Shown: positions 21,429-34,045 of the stretch, in pieces | Layout of the letters: each line of letters begins with the position of its first letter | Numbering within the stretch: position 1 is the first letter of the stretch | NCBI GenBank assembly: GCA_029204225.1 | Contig: CM055101.1 | Coordinates: 57,368,806 to 57,432,805, forward strand | DNA from: Diphasiastrum complanatum | Lineage: Eukaryota; Streptophyta; Lycopodiopsida; Lycopodiales; Lycopodiaceae | DNA: 64,000 nucleotides | Direction: 5' to 3' | Notes under the pieces: generated by a model | The model's input: the letters and a program-made list of their open reading frames with translations, nothing else | Told to the model about the DNA's origin: nothing | The model's database searches: none | Made by a program: the position numbers and the translations under genes

Positions 21429-22726
21429 ATGGAGGGTCCTGCTGCACGTTTCACTTTTTCAAAAATTAAGTACGTTTATTTTGAAGGGACTACTTCAGAT
21501 ATTGCAAATAGCTATGTCTCGCAATTTGAGTCAATCGCTAATGCAAATAACGAAGGAACTAACGTAGATAAACTACGAAACTTCCCTGATCTGTTGAAAA
21601 AGCAAGCACGCATATGGTACAGTCAAGTTGAACCAGGCCGTGTAGAAACCTGGTTACTACTGAAAGATGCATTTTTGAACCAGTTCAAAGAAATCGGTTA
21701 TAAATCTAGAATTCTCGGACATCTGAACAATGTTCAGAAGAAGACTAAAGAATCCCTTCGAAAATATACACAAAAGGTTAAGAATCTTATAGGAAAACTA
21801 ACCGGTGTATATCCCGTTGATATGCAGATCGAATGGCTTTTGGCTGGTTTACCACCAAAAATTGATCGATATTGCAGACAAGGGGACATGACCTCCTTAG
21901 CAGCAGTAATAGCTAGTGCTGAGCGATGCTTAACTGAAAGATCTCGTAAGTCTAAAACTGATTCTAGTAATAGCGAAGATGATTCAGATACTGACTCAAG
22001 TACCAGTTCTTCAAGCTTGGAGTCCGAAAGCAGTGATTCATCAGAATCAGAAGTTGATAAAGGAGAAAGAAAAACAAATGATGATCTAAACGAAAGGATG
22101 ACACGAAAACTATCGAGGAGAAGTCATCAACTTCTAAAGTTGAAAAGCTTTGGAAGAATAATATGGCTGATCTTAATAAAAAGTTTAATGGTTTGAAAGT
22201 GTAGATCTCTGAAGTTGCAGCCAAAAGACCAAAAGCTTCATCTTCCAACTCAGGAATGTGGTGTATGAAATGTCAAACTTCTGGACATACTAAGGAAGAC
22301 TGCACCACTATGAATGTAAAGTATTTTGAAGATCCTGCCCAAGAGGTACTTTTTACTTTTCAAAATGATGCGACTACTAATTATGTTCAAGGTACTGCAG
22401 TATTAGCCCAACAGGATAGACCAAAGTTCGCACCAAGAAGACAGAATTCTCCTGAATTTGTTGGAATAGTAATGAAGTCACAAACCACGACTAAACCAGT
22501 GTCGGGCAATTGTTACAACTGTGGAGAGCCAAGTCTTTTTTCACTTGACTGTCCTCAGCCACGAAAGCCAATTGGTTATGTACCGTTATGCTCGAACTGT
22601 AGGGAGCCTGGCCACAAGTATCCTGACTGTCCTCAGCCACAGAAGTCGCGACCTAAATATCAGTATGTAGCAATACCGACTGCTGCAAACTCGAAAGCAA
22701 AAGCTTCGACTGATGTTGTTGTGTAG
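21429..22726 (+). pseudogene. Gypsy family A copy 2: gag
   Basis: The first part (21,429-22,196) is a retrotransposon capsid: YVSQFESIANANNEGTNVDK, KKQARIWYSQVEPGRVETW, LKDAFLNQFKEIGYKSRILG and VDMQIEWLLAGLPPKIDRYC, followed by a long serine/aspartate tract. A frameshift near 22,190 separates the nucleocapsid part (22,256-22,726). That part has three zinc-knuckle-like clusters: CMKCQTSGHTKEDC, CYNCGEPSLFSLDC and CSNCREPGHKYPDC. The middle one has serine in place of the histidine. Protease and RT follow in order on the same strand. Confidence 0.88.
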
Positions 22727-22749
22727 AGGATTGATATAATTGAAGAAAA

Positions 22750-23646
22750 ATGGGGGATACAGAAGACCAGTCTTGGCCAAGTGACGTAGAGAAGATATTC
22801 AAAGTCACAACGAGAACAGAGGCTCTTAGAAACCCAAATAGAAATCTTCAACGAAGCGTAGAAACTCTTCAAAGAAGAAATCTTCTAGCAAGTCAACGAA
22901 CAAATCTACAACCAAAGAAGATCTTAAAGACGACCCCGACTATGACCGTAATGCTGCAAAAATATTTGCAAAAGACATCTCAGCATAAGCAAAAGAAATT
23001 ATCAACACTAAACTTCAGTCAGCTACTGTAGAGAAGGTGGTCATGTTCGAAGAAGAGGACGTCTAGTGCTGTTATTGACAAGCCAATCTCGAAATCAAGG
23101 ACGAAGGACTATGACATAGTGACTGATATTGGATCTCTTCGTCCGAACATCACTTTTGAGCAATTGTTGGCAGATAACACTTATTACCATAAGCCACTGA
23201 AAGGCCTTTCTGCCCCTAAGAATAAGAAAAGAGTTTATTTGCCAGATGCTGGTAACCTCTCTATCGATTTAGGAGATCTCGGCACACCTAAAATTGATGT
23301 TACCATTGCTGGTTGCTTGATTGAAAAAGTGTCGATAGACTCCGGTTCAAGCGTGAACATAATAACAGAAAACACAGTTCATGCTTTGGGGTTGACTGAC
23401 ATTCAAACAACACTGCGAAATATCAAGTTAGCTGATTCGACGCGACAACAACCTGTTGGAGAATTGAAGGATGTCACTGTTTATATTCAAGCCAAGCCTT
23501 TTACAATGAATTTAGTAGTTATCAAACCACTTGGTTTGTCATCTTATTCTGTGCTAATTGGATGGCCCTGGCTTTTTCAATCAAATGCAAGTGTTCACTG
23601 GAAATCTAGAGAGCTGAGATTTCAGACTGGTGAGACCAATAATTGA
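22750..23646 (+). pseudogene. Gypsy family A copy 2: protease
   Basis: A lysine-rich linker (22,750-23,030) with a frameshift leads to the protease. It reads IDLGDLGTPKIDVTIAGC, active site SIDSGSSVNIIT, VYIQAKPFTMNLVVIKPLG and the domain end SVLIGWPWLFQSNASVHWK. This is the intact reference for the broken protease copies at 4,950-5,377 and 42,685-43,424. It ends with a TGA at 23,644, after which the frame resumes. Confidence 0.88.
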
Positions 23647-23706
23647 GGTACGCCAACAGAACAAATAATCACCTGGAGTGGTGACAAATACGAAGGTGAA
23701 ACTCCT

Positions 23707-25794
23707 TTGTCTGACACCAGTTTCATCTCTAAAAATTCTTCTTATGCTTTAAATATTTTTTCCAATGCATCTGACATCGAAGTGCAATATTTCGAATGCT
23801 ATGAGGAAACTGACGAAGAAGAATTTTTCGATGCTTGCAACGCTGAAGCGGATGTTTTGAATAAAGAAATTAAAGTTGCAGACACGAACTCTAAAGAGTG
23901 TAAAGATGATTCGAGTGACGAATCTAAACACGAATTTGGTAATAAGAACCAAACTGACGACAAGAATATGTCTATGGAGTCAACCATGCGCGAAATTCAT
24001 GGCCATACCAAGGCCAGTATGACAGAAGGTATTATTCTATTGGATTCTACTAAACTAATTGAACTTGCATCTGGTAGATTTGTGCATGTTTCAAAGTCAC
24101 TTGGAGAAACGGAATTAGCTGAATTCACAAAATTGTTGGAGTACCAAGATGTATTTGCTTGGTCGCTCGATGATATGAAAGGAATACCTACAGAATTTGG
24201 AGAGCACCATATTGATCTTAAAGAAGATGTTGTACCTGTTCGACAGAGACAGTATCGTCTCAATCCAAAGTACTCCCTCATGGTTAAAGATGAACTCAAC
24301 AAGCACCTTCAGGCAGGTATTATTTATCCCGTTTTAAACAAATAATGGATTTTTCCCATTGTTGTTGTTCCAAAAACGAAGACTGGCACAATATGAATAT
24401 GCCAGGATTTCCGGAAGCTCAATGTTGTCACAAGGAAGGATCAATATCCTCTGCCCTTCACTAATTCTATCTTAGATCAGGTTGTTGGTCAAGAGCATTA
24501 CAGTTTCTGTGACGGTTTCTCTGGTTATAATCAGGTTGGAGTGAGAAAGGAAGATCGTTCAAAGACCACCTTTACTACGGATTGGGCCGCTTATGCCTAC
24601 AACAAAATACCCTTTGGTCTTGCAATGCACCATCAACTTTTCAGCGAATCGTGATGTTAATCTTCGTTGTCTTCCTAAGAACTTTTGTTGAAATCTTCAT
24701 TGATGATTTCTATGTATATAGTGATATAAAGACACATCTACAAAAGCTGAAACTTACATTGCAACGGTGTCAAGATACTTGTTTATCCCTTCACCCAGAA
24801 AAATGTCTTTTCGGTATGAAAAAAGGAATTTTACTTGGACAAAGAATATCAAACAGAGGAATAGACATCGATAAAGATAAAGTTGAGCTTATAAAGAACC
24901 TCCAGATACCAATCAATCTACGTGAACTAAGAGCTTTCTTAGGACATGTCGGCTATTATCGGAGATTTATCCAAAATCATGCTTCTATTGCTGCTTCTCT
25001 TACGCATCTACTCAAGAAACAAGTGGAATACTTGTGGATGAATGAACAGCAAAAAGCGTTCGACGAACTTAAGCAGAGATTGATCAATGCTCCTATTCAG
25101 AGACCACCCAACTGGGCTATTCTATTTCATAGTTATGTTGATGTTTCAGCATTTTCTATTGGCATCTGTTTGAGCCAGAAGGACGATCAGAAGAAAGATC
25201 ATTCCATATACTATGCGAGTCGACAGCTCAGTGCCTCAGAGAAGAATTATTCGGCTACAGAAAGGGAAGCACTCGGAATGATTTTTATTGTTAAGAAATT
25301 TCGACATTATTTGTTGGGATATGTTTTCATTTTTCACGTTGATCACTATGCTCTAAACTATCTTGTGAATAAACTAGATTTATCAAGATGAATTGCTCGA
25401 TGGGTTCTACTTTTGTAGGAATTGACTTACCAAGTAGAACTTTGCCAAGAAAAATATCATACGAATGCTAATTATCTATCGCGACTTAGCACTAGAAAAG
25501 TTGAAAAACCAATTAATGATGATTTTCCAGACAAAAATCTATTTGAAATTTCATCTACGAATTCATTGTATTCTGATATTATTACTTATCTTAAGGATCA
25601 GATATATCCAAATGGTTATGATTTGAAAAAAGACAGTTTTTCAATATAAGGTAGCACCTTATACGATTATTAACAATGTCCTGTACAAGCTTGGTGTTGA
25701 TCATCAACTAAGAAGATGTCTCGAAACTGAAGATATTAAAAAGGTTGTTCAAGCCTTACATTCAGAGGATGCTGGCGGACACCCAACATTTTTT
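23707..25794 (+). pseudogene. Gypsy family A copy 2: linker, RT, RNase H, start of integrase
   Basis: An acidic linker (23,707-24,030) precedes VHVSKSLGETELAEF and the RT. Stops and a frameshift interrupt the fingers at 24,345-24,600. The palm (FIDDFYVYSD), GILLGQRISNRGIDIDKDK, connection and RNase H (HSYVDVSAFSIGICLSQK, YSATEREALGMIFIVKKFRHY, ANYLSRLSTRK) are well kept to 25,649, with stops at 25,389 and 25,413. From 25,650 another frame reads the start of the integrase zinc domain (LHSEDAGGHPTF) and ends at 25,794. Catalytic integrase and the 3' LTR are missing. Truncation is abrupt against an unrelated TTCGAGAA-rich tract. Confidence 0.9.
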
Positions 25795-26215
25795 GTGAAT
25801 CTTTTGAAGAACTTTTCGAAAAATTTTCTAGATTTCTTCCAAAATCTTTCAAGACATTTCTAAAGTGCTTTTCGAGAATTTTTTGCGACACTCAATTTGT
25901 AATCAAAACGTGTTTTAATTTTCGCGGATCGTTTGCGAGAATTGTTCTATAATCTTCCTAGCATCTTTCTTCAATTTTTCGAGAAATTTTCTAGCATTTT
26001 TCTTTAATTCTTTTGAGTGATTTTTCTTCTATATTTTTTTTATTTTTTCGAGAATATTTCGAGAAATTTTCTAGTATCTTACTAAAATTCTTTCGAGAAC
26101 CTTTTGTTAGTTTCTCTATCATTTTTTAGGATCTTGCGAAAAGGTTTCGCGAAATTTTCTAAAACCTTTCTGGCATATTTTTGAGAATCTTTCGAGAATC
26201 TCTCAACCTACGTTT
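25795..26215. repeat. TTCGAGAA-rich degenerate array
   Basis: About ten copies or near-copies of TTCGAGAA (or TTGCGAGAA, TTCGCGAAA) recur in some 400 bp, several followed by ATTTTCTAG, as in TTTTCGAGAAATTTTCTAGC near 25,977 and again near 26,060. Spacing is irregular, so it is a decayed or interspersed array rather than a clean satellite. TTCGAGAA fits the TTCnnGAA core of a heat-shock element. Confidence 0.55.
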
Positions 26216-26354
26216 TGTATTCATCTATTAAAGATGATGGCCATGTGGTCATCATTATTGACACATGTGTACGCCATAAAAACGGATATTGTTTTCTATT
26301 ATTTATTTATTTTTTTCTTTTCACAAACGGTCTTACTGTCATTAAGACTGATCT

Positions 26355-26534
26355 GTCAAATCATATTTTGAAACTATGAGTTATGCACGCACTCAATAAT
26401 GAAAATGACAGGTGTCACGGCACCATGACACGTCATCATGATCAGTCAAATCATATTTTAAAACTATGAGTTATGCATGCACTTAATAATGAAAATGGCA
26501 GGTGTCACGGCACCATGACACGTCATCATCCTCT
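26355..26534. repeat. Tandem duplication, 90-bp period
   Basis: The segment starting GTCAAATCATATTTTGAAAC at 26,355 is repeated at 26,445 with a few substitutions, each ending with GTGTCACGGCACCATGACAC, itself an inverted-repeat-like stretch. The second copy ends near 26,534. Confidence 0.7.
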
Positions 26535-26769
26535 CCACACCGCCACTGCATATCATAGTCATTTTCTATTTTCTTCCTCACACTTTCTTCTTGCGTTTTT
26601 ATGCTTTTATGTGCTCAAAATCTTTGCGATCAAGCGATCTCTTATGACCTGTTGCAGGCTGCGGAGCTTTCGTCAATTATTTGACACACTGGCTTCTGGA
26701 TCGAGCTCTTCTATTACTTGGAAAGCATGTGCAGGAATCCGTCTGACATCAATCTAGTCTGGATCAATG

Positions 26770-28880
26770 CAAGTTGGGCAATTTGGATGTGGACCCTTCA
26801 TTCATGAGACTTTAGTCCACTTACCTTGTTGTCCCTTGTGAAGGCACCCTTTAGGCATCGCATGTGTCCTGTCGGAGTTCAAAAAGAGGCTATTGTCCTC
26901 TTTACGATCGTCTCTCTCTCCTCGATAAGATCCATGGGGCCTTTGGTAGGACAATCGAAGTCTCCACCATTTGTGGCCATAAATCAACCATCTTTCCCAC
27001 TTCTTTTAGGTCATCTCGTGCATCTTTTTTATCTTTCGACCCAGTCAATTGCTCCCAAATTGTGCTCATGACATTCTTAGATATGTGCATCGGGTCCAAA
27101 AGATGGTTTATCAATAATTCTTCCCAATATGGGAGTTCATGAAATATTGATAACCTCTTCATGTCGGGAGGGAGTGCCCTAGATCTTGACTGGATCTCCA
27201 AATATGAAGCCAATCACTTGCCTACAATATTAACAGACAAGCACACACATTTAATGTAGATTATATATCGTTACAAAAAACATAAAGTGAGTAATCATAA
27301 AAAAAATAAATGACATGTACCATTAAGTGGCCCAAATATGTATTGTACCTTCATGGAATGAGGACATTGGCCATCAAGCCCATCATGCATAGGGTGATCG
27401 GGTGGAAGGTATCAAGTGTGGCCCTTATAAACCATCTTTCGGAGATGTTCTGAGTGACGTGCTTGCAAATACTCACCACAAACGGGGCACACATTGTAAC
27501 TACTAGTTTGGAGCCCTACATTGTTAGAAAACAACCAGCTTAATCATGGGTCGAATGTTCGAATTGAAAGAAAATATGTGAATGCACATAAAATTTAATA
27601 TAATACCATGAATCAAACCTATAACAAGAATATCTCACCTGAACATTCTCCATAGCCAGGAAAGTCGTGCATCGTCCACATCAAGATCCCCTTTACCACA
27701 AAATCTCTTTGTCTCAATGGCCTTGATATATTTCTCACTTCAACTCCTTGCCATAGAACCTTTAGCTCATCTATCAAGCGAGCCATATACACGTCCATAT
27801 TTTTTGCCTTGTATTTTCCGGGGATAAGAAGGGCGAGCATTAGGTGCCCCTTCTTTATACTTAGCCAAAGGGGAGATGTTGTAGTTTACAAGGACAACCG
27901 GCCAGGTGGACCATGATGTGGAGTGCAATTCGAATGGATTCACACCATCCATGGCCAACCCCAAATGCAAATGGCGAGGCTCATCCCTAAACTCATTTTA
28001 GGTAGCATCCATGTGCTTCCATGCTGGAGAATCGGTGGGGATCCTCATAGTATCGTCGGATGACTGATTGCTCAAATGCCATGTCATTAGCTCCACGATG
28101 GAATTACACTTAAACATGTGGCGTATCCTGGGTATGATGGGAAAATGTCTTACCACCTTGGGGGGTATGGTCGCTCTTTGTAAATCTTGCTTGTAGCGGT
28201 GTTCCTCACAGTGTGGACACGTGCTTAGCTCCTCAAACACATCTCGATATAATATGCAATCATTGGGACATGCATGAATGCTCTTCTAATCCATGCCGAC
28301 CGCAGATAGCATTTTCTTGGCTTCTTGTCGAGATGTCGCCATGGTGTTATTTGGGGGCAACATTTTTCTAAGCAAACTGTGACAAAATATATATTTATGT
28401 AATTGGTTATATATAGTTTCTCGCAACTCATGAATTAAAAAATAAACCGAGATTAGAGCAATTTGCCTATAACACACATCATGAAGCAAGCAAGCGTACC
28501 CAAACAACTCTGTCACACTCACATCCGACCACCCGTACTTAGTTTGTGAGTTCAAAAGTAGCAAACAAGCTCGCAACTTTGACATTTGTGCACCCTCATA
28601 CAAAGGATTGGATGCCAAGCCACATATCATCTCTTCTTCCCTTGTCAATGTGGCCTCGGGTGGGTATGTGAAGAATGCATCCATCATGTCATCCATGTCC
28701 CCCTCGTGATCATGTGATGTGAATGGCACATCCTCGTGTGTTGTGTCTTCTCAGGACATCTCTTCATGCAAGTCCACGGGTGGTGTATGCAAGGAAAGTG
28801 GTGGCTCTCGTGCGCTTGCATGTCTGAATCTTGCGGATTGCATGGCAATATTTGGTTGAATTCTTCAATAGTCATGTGAG
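26770..28880 (-). pseudogene. CACTA transposase (Tnp2 type), copy 1
   Basis: Minus-strand blocks match plant Tnp2 (En/Spm, CACTA) transposase in order. They are the N-terminus (28,880-28,290) with TKYGWSDVSVTELFG; CPNDC(I)LYRDVFEELSTCP and CEEHRYK (zinc-finger-like cysteines); PPKVVRHFPIIPRIRHMFK; HLHLGLAMDGVNPFELHS and STWPVVLVNYNISP; MDVYMARLIDELKVLW; RDFVVKGILMWTMHDFPGYG; then LPYWEELLINHLLDPMHISK at 26,902-27,213. Frameshifts and stops interrupt it at least five times, and stretches near 27,230-27,610 are introns or insertions. A partial second copy is at 56,540-57,695 on the same strand. It is non-functional as it stands. Confidence 0.9.
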
Positions 28881-28910
28881 ATGTAAGTCATCATCCTACA
28901 CAATACAAGT

Positions 28911-30620
28911 GCAACAACAATCAAGAATAACTGGGGTGCTAAATGAGGGCGATGTAGATCCATAGTTGAGGTTGTTGTAGATCCAGATTTCCAGAGAGTC
29001 AGAATGCCTATCAGAATATACGGATCTGTTGGATTTGTCATATCAACGCCTATTCCAATGGTTGTTCCGATGTCAGATCCTGCTGTTTTTTGGTGGATAT
29101 GCTGGATTGCATATGGATGTTTGTTGTTCTTTTTCTAAAATTAATTTGTTACAACTACTTTTTGTAATACTAAACTAAACAAACTACAATACTGGTTTTT
29201 GTTTTGCAGATTTCATTATAGCATTTCAGGCAGATCATTATAGCAGCTTCAAACAAATCATCATAGCAGCTTCCCGAGGTACTTTCAAGGTCGGAATGGA
29301 GCTCGGAATAAATCATGCTAGTTCTAGCAGCATACCAATGTCTATTCCGACGTCTGTTCCGACCTCTGCTGAAATTGTTTTTTGATCTTTCAAATGACAG
29401 ATTTGTGAATGTCATGATAAATTTGTAAAGCTTGGGTGTTTTTTTTAGTTCAATTGTGCTGACCAGTTCTATGATTTTCCCATGAGGATTTGTTACATGG
29501 GTTCTTGATATAAATTGTTTTGCAGTTTTTTATGTCGATTCTTGGGCTCTAACATCAATCAAAGCAACTGACTAACACAACTACTAGCAGTTCCATGTAC
29601 ATTTATAGTATTGTAATAGTTTGTGTCCTATTTTTTGTTGTAGATCCACATTTTGTAGTGTAGAAATACATTCAGCATTATTTTCATTAAGATTCATGAA
29701 AACATATATGCACGTCGTAGAAAGAAATCTGTACTTTTATTGATGAATCTGTTGATAATGGATACATCTTTCAACTGGGGTGAGAATCAGTGGAGGTCGG
29801 AACAGACCTCAGAATATCTAGACCTGTTTAAGGTAGTATATCATCTGTTATTCCAAGGTCCAATACGACCTTTGCTCATACATTTTTTACAATTCATAAA
29901 CAGATTATATGCTAGATTGTTACCAGCCCATGAATGCTAGATTATATACCTCTGCTCATAAATATTTATCTCCTATCTTTTGTTGTAGATGCACGTTTTG
30001 CAGTATAGGAATACATTCAATTTTATTTTACATTATGATTTATGAAAATACGTCTACACATTTTGGAAACAAATCTGTACATTTATTCTGTTGATAATGG
30101 GTGGGAATCAGTGGAGGTCGAAAAAAACCTCGGAATATCTGGATCTAATCAAGGCACTATGCCATCTTTTATTCTGAGGTCCATTTTGACCTTTTGCTCT
30201 TACATTCAAAAATAGATCTGGTAAACATTGTCAATTTGTGTCTGAACAATGCTAGATTATTACCACCTCAGCTATTATATCAAGATTACAAAATTCCCTC
30301 CCCAATCAATACATTTTGACTCAACACATTTTGACTCAACACCACCACATTTTTTAGATTCTTTCACCACATTGAGGCCTTCATGCTGCCTTCTTGATTA
30401 CATTTGTCCTTGAAATGACAACACTTCTCCGCTAGTGTTTTCAAAGTTGGCCTAAGAAAAAAATGGTCCCCACTTTCAACAATTCGTGGTACACATAATT
30501 AATGTTTCAAGCTTACTAGTTTGTGCTACCCTGATTTGTAGGATCTTAACCTAGTCTTGTTATTTTAATTTACAAGATCATAGTTTATGTGTTGTGTATT
30601 GGTTGTGTTTTCAAGCTTAG
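28911..30620. repeat. CACTA non-coding region with GGTCGGAA repeats
   Basis: Short repeats of GGTCGGAA / TTCCGACC and CCTCGGAATA recur here (for example 29,280-29,370, 29,793-29,812, 30,105-30,180), often as paired inverted copies such as GGAGGTCGGAACAGACCTCG. They also occur at 54,180-54,660 and 56,420-56,510. Clustered short inverted motifs of this kind are typical of CACTA subterminal regions bound by the second transposon protein. No gene is seen. Confidence 0.6.
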
Positions 30621-30622
30621 AA

Positions 30623-30624
<2 letters not shown>

Positions 30625-30705
<81 letters not shown>
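30625..30705. repeat. (GA)n microsatellite
   Basis: About 40 uninterrupted GA units. The flanks (GGTAACCAGCACTCCCAAT on the right) recur inverted at about 55,890-55,940, where the corresponding position holds a TA tract and a short CT tract. Confidence 0.95.
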
Positions 30706-30707
<2 letters not shown>

Positions 30708-31182
30708 ATGAAAGAGTTAAAGGTAACCAGCACTCCCAATTCTAGGAAGGTGTGTAGCCCTTGTTTTCTTCCGTTAAATGAGCAGTTCAAATGTTTCTTG
30801 TTGGACGATAAGTTCCACGAGAAAGCCCAAACGCCGTAGGGAGGGAGCAAGTGTTGACATTCTGGAATATGATATAACTATACGGTTTGGGAGTTTGATT
30901 AGCACTCTCATTAGAGGAGTTCTAAATCCAAAAAGACCCTTTGTAAAAATTCTTTTTATATTTTTTCTCAAATTTTGCTTACACATGGACCAATCAAACC
31001 ACTCAAATTTGTCCTATTGATGTCTACTCCTCAATGTGGTTTAATTTGGGTCATCATTGTTGTTTGAACTGGAAATGGTCATGAATATGACAATATATAT
31101 GTGTTGGTATTGACGTTGTAGCTATGAGGCAGTATACGTAGAAGTTATAGCATTCGTTTCACATTACTCTATTCTTTTAAGC

Positions 31183-31345
<163 letters not shown>

Positions 31346-31425
31346 TGATATTTTTTTCTTACTAATTTTTAAGACTCCCATTGGTTGTCTGCAGTATTTA
31401 TCCCTCTTATTCCATTGCACCCATT

Positions 31426-31877
31426 ATGTCAGATACAGGATCCCCTAGTCAGAGGTCAGGCCATAATCGCGGGTCATCCCGCCTTTCCTCTATGAGTGAG
31501 AGTGAGATCATTAGCTACCTTGATCAGTTGCCTTCCTCACAACTAGATAAGGTCTTACAACGCTTGAGGGCTCGACGCGAGGATCGTAGCTCCTCTCGAT
31601 TGGTTGAGTACACATCATCGACCGAGGAGATTCAGTCCACTCCTCGTGTAGACCAGTCACATGTTTTCCCTTCCCGTGAGGGTCACTCCGACGAGGGTCG
31701 CACCCCCACCCATGTCACTACGGCCAGTGCTTCCTCCCGACACTCTCGGGAGAGGAGGAGGAGGAGGAGCCCCCTCGGTGTCTCCTATTGTGGAGGGTGT
31801 GGCGATGACCCTGACGTGGTCGTGAGTCATGCATGTCCGCGTAGCGCATCTCATCGTGGGGACTTCCTACTTCGAGT
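31426..31877 (+). pseudogene. CACTA ORF1 N-terminus, copy 1 (truncated)
   Basis: The start ATG opens SDTGSPSQRSGHNRGSSRL, then MSESEIISYLDQLPSSQLDK, RLRARREDRSSSRLVEY, and a serine/arginine-rich low-complexity stretch to SASHRGDFLLR. It is nearly identical to the start of the ORF at 51,930-53,240 on the other strand. Similarity stops at CTTCGAG (31,876), where a TG-starting copia LTR begins, so the rest of the protein is missing. The conserved C-terminal transposon domain is seen only in the other copies. Confidence 0.75.
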
Positions 31878-32772
31878 TGTGAAGAATAAAAATCTATCCA
31901 ACTTGTCTATAGGGGTTGATGAGGAAAATCATCTTGCTTGTGCACTTACAAGTTGTAAATATCATTCTCTAGCATGTACAAACTCGAGCTACATGACATG
32001 CACAATGTCTAGATGATCATATTTGAACTATATTCACTTTGTTCCATTGTACATATCAAAGGTATCTGAATTGAGCACATGACCTTATAGATTAAGGTGA
32101 GTTTGAGTTAGGTAGATCTAGGTTTGTCGACATGCATAAAATTACATGACATGCAAAGTCAGTTAGAGTGCATGCATGCAACATGCAAGTCAATATACAT
32201 GTTCTACACATGTCCAATTCATCTAGGGAAGTCACATGCAAGGCATGCAAATATACTAGTGGACACATGCATGTAGTTTTGTACATATCTAGTTGAGAAA
32301 TTGACATTTGGACAAAGTAGGTAGAAGTTAGGTGCAATTTCAGCATGCAAGCTATTAGGTGTCAATATGGTAGTAGTTTACACTTGAATAGGTGTAGGAA
32401 ATGCACTGAATGCAAGTAGTACCACAAATTTTGGCTCCTATATATGTACATATGGTTCTCATTCATTTCTAATGACGAATCAGGCTTTGGTCATAATGTC
32501 AAAATTGAATCTCATGCTATTTTGCTTGTTTTTGGTACTCTCTCTCTAACTCGAGTAGAAGACATTCTTCATACATTATTATGCTTGTGTATTTCCTCTA
32601 TTTGTGTATTGCTTTGATCTGTAGCATTCTAGATTGTGCTCTAGCCTCAGATCTGTTGGTAGATTGCAGGGTTGCTCTATAGGTGATCTGTATGCCACCA
32701 TAAAGCATGGTAAAGATCATTCACACTTTTGTTGTGGTTCTCCACACGTGTGAAGTTGCTGGATTTCTCACA
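31878..32772 (+). mobile_element. Ty1/copia LTR, probable full length
   Basis: The right part (from 32,236) matches 54-574, and a copia primer site follows directly at 32,773. The left border is inferred from where CACTA ORF1 homology ends (31,876) and a TGTGAAG start appears, giving about 895 bp. The partner LTR is not in the window, so neither the border nor the target duplication can be confirmed. Confidence 0.55.
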
Positions 32773-32785
32773 TGGTATCAGAGCC
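32773..32785 (+). other. Copia primer-binding site
   Basis: TGGTATCAGAGCC, identical to the site at 575-587, follows the LTR after CTCA/CA and is followed by the same leader (ATACCATGCTTTGACT). Confidence 0.85.
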
Positions 32786-33539
32786 ATACCATGCTTTGAC
32801 TGCTACTAACATCAGGTGTATGAAGAATTTTCTGACAATTCAAGCTAGGAAGCTGTGTAGCACTTTTCTACTATCTATTCTTGAATAGTTTTTGGATGAA
32901 TGAGGTTAAAACTGACATTTTCGGTCTAGAAAAAAGGATGTATGGAATTCTGACTTTTCACATGTGTGAAAACCAGAATACATCATTTCATTCTATCTCC
33001 TTTTATGTTAGATCCAAAGGTACTGACATTATAGCTTCTTGAAAGTTAGAAGAGCCCTCTTTCTATCGCAATTGGTTTCAAGTCATTTTGATGATCCTAG
33101 TAAGAGTTATAACCTCTTAAAAAGGGGTAGGGAGAGACCCAAAACCTGAGTGGACACATTTTGATTTAAATATATTGTATGCATGATTCATCATTCACAA
33201 TTTTTGGTAATCAATCTGAGATAGAATTGGATAAGACAAGTTTCTGTTGTCATAGTCACATCATTTCACACCAAGGGTTGTGTTTTGAGTTGAATGTGTG
33301 TTTTTAGAGTGTTTTTCATTCATTTGAAACTCGTGGGAAAATTTGACATCAGAACTGTAAGTGCTTCACTACTCGATAGAGGCTAGATCCAAATTCAAGT
33401 TGATTGGTTCTTTGTTGTGAGATAGGTCTCACATAGTTGTTGTATGATTTCAATATGTTGGATCAACTTTGCATGTTAGTATTTTGAAACTCTTTTGTGA
33501 GTTTTTCCAATTGTGACAAATGCCTGCTGTTGTTATTTG
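32786..33539 (+). other. Copia leader, non-coding
   Basis: No gag frame is open here. The sequence includes TTTTCACATGTGTGAAAAC, a near-palindrome. About 750 bp of this leader is absent from the copy at 588-645, which jumps almost directly into the minisatellite. Confidence 0.45.
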
Positions 33540-34045
33540 ATAGAAAACACTCGGTGGAGATCGTGACAAATGCCCGCTGTTGTGATTTGATAGAAAATCC
33601 TCGGTTGAGATGTGAACAAATGAGTTCGGTTGAGATCTGAAGGAATGCCTCCGGGTGAGATTGTGACGGAAGGCGTCGGACGTCGTCGGTCAATATCTGA
33701 TCAAATGCCCGCGGTCGAGATTGGGACGGAAGGCTCTAGTCAAGATTTGACTGGAATTCATCGGGTGAGACCTGAACAAATGACATCAGTTGAGATTAGG
33801 AGGTATGCACTCGATTAAGATCTGAACGGAATGCACTAGGTCGAGAGCTGAACAAAATGCGCTCGGTCGAGATCTGAACGGAATGCGCTAGGTCGAGAGC
33901 TGAACGGAATGCGCTCGGTCGAGATCTGAACGGAATGCACTCGGTCAAGATCTGAACGGAATGCTTTCAGTTGAGATCGTGATTGAGATTCCTCGGTCCA
34001 GATGTCAATGAAATGTTCAGTTAAGATCTGATCAGTAGGTATTGG
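33540..34045 (+). repeat. 26-bp minisatellite, second locus
   Basis: The core at 33,821-33,976 holds six 26-bp units (CTGAACGGAATGCGCTCGGT plus CGAGAT or CGAGAG) with the last bases alternating. Degenerate units flank it. The counterpart is at 645-1,060. Confidence 0.8.
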
